Below are positions 45,160 to 55,406 of a DNA stretch of 64,000 nucleotides, piece by piece. The notes under the pieces were generated by a model. It was not told the DNA's origin. It worked only from the letters and a program-made list of their open reading frames with translations, and made no database searches. Source of the stretch: Anadara kagoshimensis. Its lineage: Eukaryota > Mollusca > Bivalvia > Arcoida > Arcidae. The position numbers and the translations under genes were made by a program. Location: the NCBI GenBank assembly GCA_021292105.1, contig CM037862.1, positions 32,519,245-32,583,244 on the forward strand, given 5' to 3'. Every line of letters starts with the position of its first letter. Position 1 is the stretch's first letter.

Positions 45160-48100
45160 CTGCAAGTAAAAACATCAGTAATATTTTAATAATGAAAACT
45201 AGATACTGTTCCATTAAGTGTATATTGATATTAAATAACCAGTGGCATGATAGCCTACAGTATCAAAAAATATCTTTTATTTTTTTTTCCAATAAGACTT
45301 AACTAGAACAGTATCTTTAGACCAAAATTCTCTGTCCCTAACCAAATTTTAACATTATGACTTTGAACTTTAAACTTTGACCTTCCCACTTAAATGTTGT
45401 AGGTAACACAGTCATGATTACACATCACCTCATGTTGGTATTCATTTGTTCCAAGTTTGATAAAAAAAACTATCTATAATTATAGAGCGGGCACAATTTT
45501 TTACCTGGAGAAAAAAATGTGATGATTATTAACCCCCACTCCAAACTTAGTTTGTAGTAGTATAAATAAGTTCATCTTCAAAACAATTTTCAGAAAATAA
45601 AAGCCAATAGCTTCTTTCGTCAGAAAAGTTGTGAGCCTGCCTCTATGGTCAAAGGGACATAACCCAAAACAGCCTACAAAGAATTTGACAGGTAACTGCA
45701 AGAATTAAACTAAGGCTTTAAAACCTCAAAGTCCATTGACAAGTGCCTAAATCACTGATATTGTCTCGTTTGTACTTCATACAGACATGTTTATTAAACT
45801 GAACAACAATCTTAACCTAGTAAATTAAGTCATTTAGAGAAATGTTGCTGTTTCTGAGCCAACAACTCAACTTGTCAGTATTTTTTTCAAAGTTGTGTCT
45901 GTTACACACTTAACCAAACTGTCTGTGTAAATAATTTAATCTGGCTAAAAGGAAATCTCTATGTATACATGAGGAAAGATCCCTATTTCTACTCCTTTAT
46001 GTAATAAAGGTTGCCTACTCATAAAGACCCTTTTTATGATTCCTTTTGGTGACTTTTTTTACCCCCTTTTAAGGAAAAATACTATTTCCTCTGCAACCAT
46101 GTTTTCATTCTTTTACAGTTCTCTAAGGTGATGTTAACAGACTGGTTTGACTGTAGTAACAAACTTCAACTTACTGGATGATGAACAGAAACTGTATATA
46201 AAGGTTTAACATTATCTGTTGATTCTCCACTTCTCTGTGCCTGTAAAGACAGAAAAAACAAAATTATTATAAGTAACAAAATTTCACTTTCAGATTTGGA
46301 TTTCATACTTAAACATTTTAGTTCAATGTTTTAAGAGATAGCCAGGCATTTCATACTTACTCGGTCTCAATATATTTTAACTGCTGCAGTAGCTCAGTTG
46401 GTAGAGCTTGATAGTATGGAGTTTGTACATTGGAGAAGGTTTGACCAAGGCTAGAAAGTAGGCAGTATCATATATAACTCAAATATTCTTGACTGGGAGG
46501 CAATATCACCATTAAATCAATCAATCATGATATTTTATTTTTTTTTTTGTAAGAAAAACTTAAAATGGTTATATCTATCATGAAGATATTGCATGTTTCT
46601 GAGTGGATTGGAGTAATGGTGTTGAAGACAAAATCCTTTCATGTATATTAAGTTGGTCAGATCATGGATGGTGGGGCAAATCTGATTGCCATCCTCCAGT
46701 AAAAGAGCTGACAAACCTCTTGCACTAGGATTTGTTTTAAGTGGGATTGTAACCTAGGCGGTGAGTCGCTGTGATCAATAAACATGCACTTTAAACCACT
46801 AGAACACTGAGGGTTCTATATATTGCTTAAATGAATTGAAATGTTTACATGCTAGTATTTTGTGTACCGGTAAATTCTATTTAAAAGAACCCTCAACACT
46901 CACTGTGATAAGCACATTACATTGCAATGTTTCTGAAACTTCAAAAATAACTCACTACTTCTTACTTTAATTAACTTTGACAGACTTATAAATCTAAATC
47001 AAATCACACCTTTAATGACTGATGATTGTCAGATTTAAACAACTACATGTGGCCTGTCGACCAATGTGTAGACAAGTCACAACTTTAATGGATTACTTAC
47101 CTTTCTCAATGATGCGTAACCTTCATCATCATAAAGACGGAAATCATACTGTCCCGATGGTAATTTCTTTGGTTCATCACTATAACTTATCTACAAACAA
47201 AAACAATTTTATTATCATTAACGTTTGAAAAATAATTTATGAGTCAAAACCATAGCTAGTAATGACTTTATGCAATCTGAATACCATACCATCTTGGATT
47301 TGATTGTAGTGAAGCTTAGTAAAGTTATTTTATGCCTCAGCTGAGATTTTGTCACTTAAATCAAGGTGGTTCTTAGATGATAAGACAACCGAAATATCCT
47401 ATGAAATCCATGAATCTCTGTTAAGCAAACTGACTTTCTCACACTATGATTCGAGTAGAATTTGAACCTAGGCAGTTAGTGAAACTGTGATTCTTGGGTT
47501 TGATTCAAGTCCTATTTCAAATGCACAAGAGCAGCTTTTATTCAATATTGTTAGCTGAATTTCCTAAATGTATGTATCTAACGAGCCCCCCCCCCCCCCT
47601 TTGGGATCTGTGTGTCAGAAAGGTAACTTTTAGTATAAAGGGTGGGACAAAAAAAATTTCCATACATTTTTGGATTTACATGTACTTGAAAAACTGCAAG
47701 TAAAGGGTACTTGTATCAACACCACACTTACCTGATAAACATTGCTGCCTACACTTTTGGTAACTGGAATAGTCTTTCCTCTAACATCAGCATACAGATT
47801 AAGATTCTGCAATAAAAGAAAAACATGTTACCTTCCTTCAACAAAATATTTCTCATATGGCTCATCAGCAAAGAGTTATTGAAAACATTTGAAAATCTAA
47901 ACAACAAAAATTTAGTGTTTAACACCTTTAGTGACCAACATCATTACAACACAATAACTAGTACTAATTTCTTTCTCTCTTTCTGGGAAATGATTGACTA
48001 ATTTAAATATATGAAACCTAATAAGTACTTCTGACATTTTTTCACATTTGTTGTAAAAAAATTTAGGGTCCTATATAGGGAAATTTAATGTCCCATTCCA

Positions 48101-49614
48101 GAAAAGGGAAAGCTTTTTCAAAAATTATAGGTAAAATCTTAATGAAGAAACTTAATTGTTTATTATACCTTAGGCACAGTCTAAAATGATTTCCATACTG
48201 TGACTTAAAGTTGAATAATAGACTTTAGTATTACAGTAAATATAAACAAAGAATGTGGTTTTCAAATTGCATAAAATTCTTATAATCATAAATTTTATTT
48301 GTTGAATGTTCTCATTTTTCTTCATATTGGTCACTCTTAAATGCTTTACCAAATGATGCATATTTCCGCAATATTTCAAGGATCCCTTCCCCAAATCAAA
48401 CAGGCCAATTTGATTAATCAACACTGATAACACATTTTACACAATACAAATGTAGCATAAAGTACATATTATGTTAAACAAAACAAATCTTATATGCATC
48501 TTCACACTTTGTTACATGTTGCTGTAATATACATCATATAAAAAATGTACGTACATCTAATTTATTTTTACATGTTAGTTGGAACTGTACAATAAACACA
48601 GTATCCCTAGATGAGACAGCTTCTGTTGTTGTGTAGGTTTCTGCCTTAACTTCTGGCCCAAGACAGGTATCAGCTGAAATATAGAAAATATAGGTGTTTA
48701 TATGTTACTATAACATACATTATATAAATGGCCTGGACCTTGACAGTAGTATTCAATCTAGAAGGGTTGTATAAATGGCCTGGACCTTGACAGTAGTATT
48801 CAATCTAGAAGGGGCCCTTGCACTATTTGCCCCCAAAATAATAATTTTGAACCACAAAATAAATTTATGTGGGCCACTGCTGGCCTGGCCCATGTTTCCA
48901 TTTCAGTTAAGTTTTGTAAAAGTCCAGTATTAGTACTTAGTATTTCACTTTCATTTTTATTAATTTTTTTACTAAATACTGATCTTTTGAAATACAATGC
49001 ATCAAGTTGCGCTTATATAAAACCCTGATTTTGATTATTATTAAGTGTATCAATTTTTAATTTTACAATGACATTCCCAAAGCCAATGAAGCTTTCAATT
49101 TAAATTGTCGAATACACAAATAAGAAAGTTATCTATCTTTCAGTGACAAAGCTGGTGAGCTTTTTGTCTATATTACTGATGATTATGTCAATATGTGAAA
49201 GGTTCTTGTCAAATTGATTACACTTCCTTTGGTACCTCCTATTTAATTTTGTAAAATGTTTAAAAAAAATTAATTCAACATTGATAATTTTTCTCTGGCA
49301 AAACTAGAATGCAACTGATGATTTTTTCATTCGAATCGCCATTACTTATGCCTGAAAACTACCGTTTCTAGCGACTTGTGGCTCCACGTACACATCAAAC
49401 ATCAGTTGATCATGTGCCACGTTTACAAAATCTGTAGAGGTGTGATTGTTTATCTCAAAATCTACAGTGAATACACGGGCCTAAAAATCACAAACGGTTC
49501 TCTGAAATAAAAGCTACAAATTAGTCAGATATTGATAAAATTTTCATTACCCGCTACAAAGAAAGGCACGATCAAAAGAGAACAGAAAATTACAATCATG
49601 CCGGTTGACTCCAT
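45049..49614 (-). CDS. SSR4: Translocon-associated protein subunit delta (TRAP-delta / SSR4), 6 exons
   Basis: CDS exons: 49614-49551, 48673-48555, 47806-47732, 47190-47101, 46240-46175, 45159-45049. Phases 1,0,0,0,0; total 525 nt, 174 residues (vertebrate SSR4 is about 173). Layout: signal peptide 1-21 (MESTGMIVIFCSLLIVPFFV), ER-lumenal beta-sandwich, one C-terminal helix (FVAALVAILVWYSAYVA, about 149-165), and a very short cytosolic end. Family-conserved stretches seen: TYTTTEAVSSRDTVF, QLTCKN, LYADVRGKTIPVTK, YDFRLYDDEGYASLRK, LYTVSVHHPGVWKGP. Two lumenal cysteines (in DTCLGPE and LTCKN) are retained for the expected disulfide. TRAP assists translocation and glycosylation of nascent secretory proteins at the Sec61 channel. 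It appears intact and functional. Confidence 0.97.
46175..46240 (-). CDS. SSR4: SSR4 exon 5
   Basis: 66 nt, phase 0 to 0; acceptor TTTACAG|GCA, donor CCA|GTAAGTTG. It encodes AQRSGESTDNVKPLYTVSVH, aligning with the AQR...LFTVSV segment of vertebrate proteins. Confidence 0.94.
46384..46525 (+). mobile_element. Short SINE in SSR4 intron 4
   Basis: TGCAGTAGCTCAGTTGGTAG AGCTTG is an intact tRNA-like A-box head. GAAGGTTTGACCAAGGC is a decayed B box. It ends in the shared tail AAATATTCTTGACTGGGAGG CAATATCACCATTA. Confidence 0.75.
46605..46815 (-). mobile_element. SINE in SSR4 intron 4, minus orientation
   Basis: Plus strand: tail GATTGGAGTAATGGTGTTGA AGAC, then GGGATTGTAACCTAGGCGGT GAGTCGCTGTGATC ... 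CTTTAAACCACTAGAACACT GAGGG, the antisense head of the 3.9-kb type. It follows the previous SINE within 90 bp, head-to-head in tail terms. Confidence 0.7.
47101..47190 (-). CDS. SSR4: SSR4 exon 4
   Basis: 90 nt, phase 0 to 0; acceptor GTTTGTAG|ATA, donor AAG|GTAAGTAA. It encodes ISYSDEPKKLPSGQYDFRLY and then DDEGYASLRK, matching the lumenal core of TRAP-delta. Confidence 0.95.
47732..47806 (-). CDS. SSR4: SSR4 exon 3
   Basis: 75 nt, phase 0 to 0; acceptor TTGCAG|AAT, donor CAG|GTAAGT. It encodes NLNLYADVRGKTIPVTK and ends NVYQ, the central lumenal strand motif of the family. Confidence 0.95.
48555..48673 (-). CDS. SSR4: SSR4 exon 2
   Basis: 119 nt, acceptor TTTCAG|CT, donor GAT|GTACGTAC. It encodes DTCLGPEVKAETYTTTEAVS and ends LTCKNKLD, aligning with the N-terminal lumenal region of vertebrate TRAP-delta, including both conserved cysteines. 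Confidence 0.95.
48723..48816 (+). repeat. 47-bp perfect tandem duplication in SSR4 intron 1
   Basis: TATAAATGGCCTGGACCTTG ACAGTAGTATTCAATCTAGA AGGG occurs at 48723 and again at 48770 without mismatch: a very recent duplication about 50 bp upstream of exon 2's acceptor. Confidence 0.9.
49363..49480 (-). other. Exon-like open segment inside SSR4 intron 1
   Basis: A 118-nt stretch with acceptor GATTTTTAG|GCC and donor AACG|GTAGTT is open for 39 codons. It begins ARVFTVDFEINNHTSTDFVN and then VAHDQLMFDVYVEPQVARN, a strand-like alternating pattern with an N-glycosylation sequon. It is not part of TRAP-delta. Its phases (0 to 1) do not fit the phase-1 intron around it: if spliced in, it would shift the frame and meet TGA within about nine codons. 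It could be a poison exon, an exon relic of another extracellular-protein gene, or chance. Confidence 0.4.
49551..49614 (-). CDS. SSR4: SSR4 exon 1: start and signal peptide
   Basis: ATG at 49614-49612; donor GCG G|GTAATG (phase 1). It encodes the hydrophobic signal peptide. The start is chosen because it is the first ATG of a short, strongly hydrophobic leader that joins exon 2 in frame to give ...FVA-A-DTCLGPE. Confidence 0.9.
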
Positions 49615-49627
49615 CTTTGATCTTGTT

Positions 49628-49642
49628 GTACCCGGAAGGGAA
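49628..49642 (-). promoter_or_regulatory. SSR4: ETS-like site in the SSR4 proximal promoter/5' UTR
   Basis: ACCCGGAAGGG (plus strand) lies about 16-27 bases upstream of the SSR4 ATG. CCGGAAG is the core ETS-factor site often found near start sites of housekeeping genes. No TATA box is evident. Weak, consensus-only call. Confidence 0.25.
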
Positions 49643-50194
49643 TAACACGAGCAACATCGGCGTTTGATGTGTTTGAACGACCCAGGGACAATAACCGCAG
49701 GCAAATCACAGGTACTTGTCAGTACTGGTTGTCTCCCTTTGATTGTAAAACAAGAAAACGTTAAACTGTTTTAATGCTTTTTGAAACAAAACCTTATTTG
49801 TTATCGGATGAAATAGATCGATCAAGACTCAGATTAATTCACATTCATTCCAACAACTTAAACCTTTAAGACCTTAAAAACCTTCACGATTGTTTATCAT
49901 CAAGATACACATCATTAAAACTGAGATGCTATTTTGAGGACCTTTAAGCGCATGTAATAAAAAATCCAAATGAATGGTTAAAAAGGTCACATTGTAAAAT
50001 TACGTAAGAAAGGGTACCTTGGGTATTGTGATAACTGGAGAGACCCTGCTTTCCATCCCAAGCAAAGTCTTCTGCAGACGTTACTTCTCATTATAATCTA
50101 ATAGCCAGTGTTCTAAGACAAGGCTGACAGACATGATTAAGAAAAAGGGAAAGTATGTGTTGACAAAATACCCTAAATACATCACTGAACAGTC

Positions 50195-50995
50195 AAATTG
50201 ATTGGAAGTCATAATTTTATGTAAACTTCATAGATTTCAAAAAGGCCTTTGATAGCATCCATGGAGACGTGCTTTGGAAAATTGTAAGAGCGTGTGGAGT
50301 GTCAGAAAGGATTGTAACACTCATCAAGTGCTTCTATATTTGAGTGTTCTGTCACCCTTAACACAAAGAGACAGACTGGTTCACTGTCAACTCAGGAGTC
50401 AAACATGGATGCCGCATCATTTCTCCCATCTTATTCTTGGTTGCTATCATGGCGACTGGATAATGAAGAAAATCGCCAGTGAATGTAGACGAGGTATCAC
50501 ATGGTCCATTTTCTTCACATTAGATGACCTTGACTTTGCTGATGGTATTGCTCTTCTGTCACCTCGTCAAGACCACATGCAGGAACAAAGACTCAGCCAT
50601 GACTCCAGTCAAATTGACTACAACTTTACACCAAGAAAACACAAGAAATGAGGACAGTTAAATACAACATCAACAAATAAACTAGAAGTAGATGACAATG
50701 AAATCAAATGAGTAGATAAAGTATACCTAGGAACAGTAGTATCTGAAGACTAGACTCAAGAAGATATAAAGAACGGGTTAGCAAAAGCTAGAACAACATT
50801 CTACAAATTAAAGCCAATATGGAGATCAAAAAAATATAGCAGACAAACCAAAAAAAAAATTATACAACAGCAACGTAAAATCAGTACTGAGGTATGGAAG
50901 TGAATGCTGGAGAGTCACAATACAAAGACAGATATGAGATCACTGTTTAGCTTCCACTATAACTGTCTCCGTCAAATTTGTAAAAGTATTTTAGC
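50195..50995 (+). pseudogene. Broken LINE reverse transcriptase
   Basis: Frames with stops and shifts spell successive RT blocks: VNFIDFKKAFDSIHGDVLWK and IVRACGVSERIVTLIKCFY, then VNSGVKHGCRIISPILFLV-type, WIMKKIASECRRGITWSIF, then LDDLDFADGIALLSPRQDHM, and LRYGSECWRVT near the end. FADG stands where the catalytic FADD should be, so the active-site Asp is lost. 5'-truncated relic of an animal non-LTR element, orientation opposite to SSR4. It may be related to the tail at 26785-27050, but they do not overlap enough to say. Confidence 0.88.
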
Positions 50996-51017
50996 CCAAT
51001 GCACTTTTGTGTGTATA

Positions 51018-51020
<3 letters not shown>

Positions 51021-51059
<39 letters not shown>
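51021..51059. repeat. (CT)n microsatellite
   Basis: Uninterrupted CT run of about 19 units, at the 3' boundary of the LINE relic. Confidence 0.95.
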
Positions 51060-51061
<2 letters not shown>

Positions 51062-51179
51062 ATTGAATAGTACAGACCAATACAACGATAGGGGCGTGGT
51101 CAAAGGGAATTAAGTGACTTGGTGCCTAAGGCCAGCGTGATCTTTGCTCAAATGAATTTTTTATTTATTGTTTTTATTT

Positions 51180-51420
51180 TGAATTTTATTAAATAAATAA
51201 ATAATTCAAAGTGTATAGCTTAATTAAAATATAGCAAAAAATAAAGGTTTATATACCGGATTTGATTCAATTTAATTTAATAAAAATATCACGCATTTAA
51301 TTGAAATAATTGAAGGTACCCTACAAAACACATGCAGTGAAGACTTTTTACGTTAGTATTTAAGAGATCCCCATTTCTTAACCAGCAAATAATTCCTTCC
51401 CATGCTAGTCTGTATGAGAC
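51180..51420. other. AT-rich spacer
   Basis: Very AT-rich between the CT run and the next SINE; nothing recognised. Confidence 0.4.
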
Positions 51421-51554
51421 CGTTAGTTACAACGGTTTCAATGACTGCACTCTTGGAGCAATCTCCGATGTAGAATGGGAAGGTGGCTTGATTAGTCAAG
51501 TAACGATCTACCTACAGCCCTTACGGGGGCAAACTCTTTCAATTCTACACCCCT

Positions 51555-51725
51555 TTCTTATTCAGTGACCAATTGGTCTACGACAGCCCATCTCGCAGCC
51601 AAGGCTCGAAATCCATTCGGACCTTGTGTGAGAAAGCTAGTCAATTCACTTTCCGGAGCTTGTTGGTTTCCTTGGGCAATCCGTTTTGCTCAATCATCCC
51701 AGAAACCATCGCCTCCTTAAAAGTG
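51555..51725 (+). mobile_element. tRNA-derived SINE, diverged
   Basis: TTCAGTGACCAATTGGTCTA CGACAGCCC (A box), AAGGCTCGAAATCC (B box), then GAGAAAGCTAGTCAATTCAC TTTCCGGAGCTTGTTGGTTT CC. The body matches the 20.4 and 52.4-kb SINEs; the tail is missing. Confidence 0.68.
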
Positions 51726-52404
51726 AATGGAAGACTTGCGGTGGACTCGAAATCTCCGCGTCTGTTTGCTAGACCAGGGTAACAAACGTTTTCCGAACAA
51801 AAGAACAATAGATTGGCGTCGTTCATTGGGTTTGCATGTCTTATCTGTATGTCTGTGTACTGTGTGTGTCATAGAAATTTTTGTAGATATTTTAAAACAG
51901 CACAAGTTACTATATGTAATCTGTAGTTTTGCATGTACATATTTCTATAAAAAATAAAACAGCACATGGCAAACATAATCTAAAAAAACGTGATTGAAAG
52001 GTACATACTTTATTGGTGAAACAAATTATTAAATTGAGATTAGTGAACATTACAAATATAGATCAGAATCTATCATTTCCCGTTTCATTGCAGATGGTCA
52101 TCTAGTCAATGATGATGAAGTATTTCCCCTCACCACGTCAAGTGGCTAACTGCCCCTAGAACTAGTCAGTTAGAGCGACTGTAAGCGCGTTGTAAACCTA
52201 CTGGTCACAGATGGCCCACAGAAAAGACACAAGATGAAAGATGAACATACCACTGATGTAAAACTATCGACTATAGACAGACAAAAGAATGATATCGATG
52301 AGAAAAAATCCAGTAGTTTTATGGGTCCTAGTCACCACACATTATTACAACTAGTGTTCACTAAATGTCCGTAACCTCGATCTATTGAAGTAAAATGCCT
52401 TCTA

Positions 52405-52628
52405 ATGGAGGCCGGGCTCTCAGTGACAGAATGATTCAAAGCGCGCCTTGACGGATCACAACGCCTCTCACTGCCTAATGCGAGAAAGTTTGTCAGTTCG
52501 CGTGCCGAAGGTAGTTGATTTTCTCCGGACACCCTGGTTTCCTCCACCTTTTCAGAACTGATTGTCTTGTCATAAGTAAAAAGATATTCACTGGGACGTT
52601 AAACCCTATTACTCCATTTACTTCAATC
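52405..52628 (+). mobile_element. tRNA-derived SINE, full length
   Basis: Head GGCCGGGCTCTCAGTGACAG AATGATTCAAAGCGCGCC (decayed A box). Body ATGCGAGAAAGTTTGTCAGT TCGCGTGCCGAAGGTAG and TTCTCCGGACACCCTGGTTT CCTCC. Tail TCACTGGGACGTTAAACCCT ATTACTCCATTTACTTC. About 220 bp. Confidence 0.82.
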
Positions 52629-52629
52629 C

Positions 52630-53100
52630 TTCATATAGTTGAATGTAACGTTAGTTGTAATTCTGTAAAAAAAAATACCAATATGGCTGTGACGTGATCA
52701 TTTGTCAGTGATCTAATTTAGAAAATCCAATATTTATTAACCAAGATATATCAAAATGAATTATTATATAAAGTGTATATTTAGACAGTAAAATAATATT
52801 ACATCAGTATAGAACTCTCTAATCAAAAGGCATTATACGTGATGCAAATCCTCTCGCAAGGGAAACTAAGTGTTTAGTGTTAAGAAAATAAATTGTGTGA
52901 AAGAGAAAGCAAAACGTGCTAACCGTCTAAAAATGGTAAGAATACCATTGGGGAAATATGGAAACTGATATCAGAAATTTAAAAATAATTGAAAAAAAGA
53001 CTGCTATTTCACAAAAAAATAAATTCCACGGCAAATATTGACCGTCTTAATTCCCGGTATAAATTCACAAAATCTCAAGTTCTTTGGAAAGATCTATTCG
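52630..53100. other. AT-rich spacer
   Basis: No feature recognised. Confidence 0.4.
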
Positions 53101-53103
53101 AAG

Positions 53104-53448
53104 AGTTGAGTTGAATAATGGTGTTTTACGTCCCAGTCAAGAATATTTCTTACATTGAGACGTCGTCATCTATAGGCGAGGGAGCAGAAATTTTGCCTGT
53201 GTGTTGCGCTGATGGCATTATACAACAGAATTCTTTATCGTGTCACGCCAAAGTGACACGAGAGTTCGTTTATTTTAAGTTCCCATCCGAAAGAACCGTG
53301 ACTTTCATGTCGTAATGCCGATGCCGAGTGCTTGGCGAAAGAACTGTCACTGCCCACTTTCAAGTTTTGGGCCAGACCTGGTCGGGGTTTGAACCCACGA
53401 TCTCCCATTTACAGAGCGAACACTCTTCCAACTGACCTACCGACATAT
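53104..53448 (-). mobile_element. tRNA-derived SINE, full length, best tRNA head
   Basis: Plus strand: GTTGAGTTGAATAATGGTGT TTTACGTCCCAGTCAAGAAT ATT, GAGACGTCGTCATCTATAGG CG, GCCGAGTGCTTGGCGAAAGA AC, then GGGGTTTGAACCCACGATCT CCCATTTACAGAGCGAACAC TCTTCCAACTGACCTACCG. The reverse complement of the last part is a tRNA-like head with A and B boxes. About 340 bp. Confidence 0.88.
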
Positions 53449-53973
53449 TTAAAGAAATTAAAAAAAAAAATCCCACACATTTACCACCACATATCCTAGT
53501 AATCCTATAAGTGTATATTGGATGATCTGTAATTTTTAATCAACATCATCATCACTTAATGTTCAATATTTCCCTATATAGTTATTGTATAATATTGATT
53601 TTTGCCAAGGGTTTATCAATGTGTAAATTAAAATAAGCCCAGAAATAACCGAGAGATACCAAAAATAATTAACTTCTAAGTAAAAATGATATATAGAGAC
53701 AGATACCAATGTATGCATGGAGAAAATTAACACATCCATGATGGCATTGTCTCAATAGAGATGGAGTGGCTGTCCTGTTTGTTTTGAAGATACCGTATTA
53801 ACAGCTAAATGATTTCCTTAAAGATGGGAAAATTGAGGAAATTGAAAATTACAGAGGCAAACACTAAGAATGAATAGTGATATTACACCAAAATAATTAT
53901 TTGAGCTGCTTTTTATCAGTTAAGGTAACGTATTCTTATTTTTTATTTACATACATGTATTTATTATATAAAT

Positions 53974-54135
53974 TACAGTACAGACCTGTCCAAAGTTTAA
54001 CACTGAGCTAAGGAAAAGAAGTTGAAGTTATGTTGCCGATCGCGAGTTGCTGAGTCACGGATAGATTATGAAGAGATGATACTGCTATGAGCTGTAGATT
54101 TAACAAATTCAAGTTAAACTTTCGACAGGTCTGTC
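53974..54135. mobile_element. MITE family copy 7, shortened
   Basis: Left TACAGTACAGACCTGTCCAA AGTTTAACACTGAGCTAAGG; right AAGTTAAACTTTCGACAGGT CTGTC. The interior is about 40 bp shorter than in copies 2-4. Confidence 0.78.
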
Positions 54136-54189
54136 ATGTGCTGATTTTGAGTTTTTATTAAAATAATGCATTCAAAATTAGCACATGAC
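54133..54189. repeat. 57-bp hairpin, GTCATGTGCT arms, copy 1
   Basis: Left arm GTCATGTGCTGATTTTGAG, right arm TTCAAAATTAGCACATGAC (one mismatch over 18), loop TTTTTATTAAAATAATGCA. It begins exactly where MITE copy 7 ends. Confidence 0.75.
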
Positions 54190-54344
54190 AACTAAATTCA
54201 TTTCAGCACATGACAGATCTACACAGGAAAGACAATTCAATTAATGTCTGGTAAATATAGATCTATAATTTTCGCTTTATTCGTTCATGTATGGTAAATG
54301 CATAATGCAACATTGTATGAGGTTACTATTAAATACAAAATGAT

Positions 54345-54530
54345 GAGAGGGCTCAGTGGCCAAGTGATCTAAAATACTGGTAGCGGATCTGGTGACATCT
54401 CCCACCACCAAGGTTCGGAAAATGTGTCAGTTCGTTTTCCGAGTACTCAAGTTTTGCCTTTCTCGTTAACTGACAGCCCCGACATCAATAAAAGAATTTC
54501 TAATATGGTGTAAAACCATTGCTCATCTCT
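54345..54530 (+). mobile_element. tRNA-derived SINE
   Basis: Head GAGAGGGCTCAGTGGCCAAG TGATCTAAAATAC (A box), B-box relic AAGGTTCGGAAAATG, body GTGTCAGTTCGTTTTCCGAG TACTC, then a decayed tail TAATATGGTGTAAAACCATT GCTCATC. Confidence 0.75.
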
Positions 54531-54924
54531 GCACCATCGCCGATAACACAAAAAACTACACCTTTCCATATAAATGTTGAGTTTTTTTTAATTGAATGCA
54601 TTTTCAACAAAACAGTTTGTAAAATATCACCTTCCATTGAATAATATTGGAGCAATTTTTTTTATTGCAAATTATTCATAATGAATCTTTTGAAATACTT
54701 GAGTGTTAGAGTAACCAAAATCATCAACTGTAACTTATTTTTTTCATTATACGTCTCCAAAAATGAGTACCAATTATTTTATTTTTGACATGCTCGTTCC
54801 TAAGTCTTTGTTAGTAAAATTATAATACATTACTTTTTTATCAGTACACAAGCTTCTAAAAAATTGAGCATTTTAAAAATATTTTATTATATAGGACATA
54901 TTTATTGTTAAGTCTTTACTAGTA

Positions 54925-55026
54925 TGGTCATATGCTACTTTTGAATGTTTATAAAATAACGCATTCCATTGTCATGTGCTACTTTTGAATGCGTTATTTT
55001 ACTAAAATTCAAAGGTAGCACATGAC
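54925..55026. repeat. GTCATGTGCT hairpin, copy 2, with a partial third arm
   Basis: At 54971-55026, arm GTCATGTGCTACTTTTGAAT pairs with ATTCAAAGGTAGCACATGAC (one mismatch in 20) around loop GCGTTATTTTACTAAA. A further partial arm (GTCATATGCTACTTTTGAAT) lies at 54927. Same family as 54133-54189. Confidence 0.8.
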
Positions 55027-55209
55027 GGTAAAATTCCAACAAATGTCGGTATATTCTACAGATGATATAATTATGCTGGTATTTACTGCATCAAATATTA
55101 ATACAAAGAATGTCTGTTAACATTCCACAACAACAAAAAACACCAAAAAATCAATAATTTCAATCTGAAGTCAATAAAACGTCAAGAGTTTTATGTAATT
55201 ATCTTGAAC

Positions 55210-55349
55210 AAATACGGTACAGTCCTGACGAAATGTTTAACACTGAGCTAACGAAATGGCGTGGAAACTTGGCTGTCGAGTTGCCGAGATATTGGTAGCT
55301 AGTGACCGAAAAGATGCTGATAGATAGATAGATAGATAGAGAGAGAGAG

Positions 55350-55406
<57 letters not shown>

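Noticed and set aside
46384-46450. Possible tRNA gene starting GTAGCTCAGTTGGTAGAG
   Set aside because: B box is decayed and the sequence runs into the shared SINE tail, so it is a SINE head.
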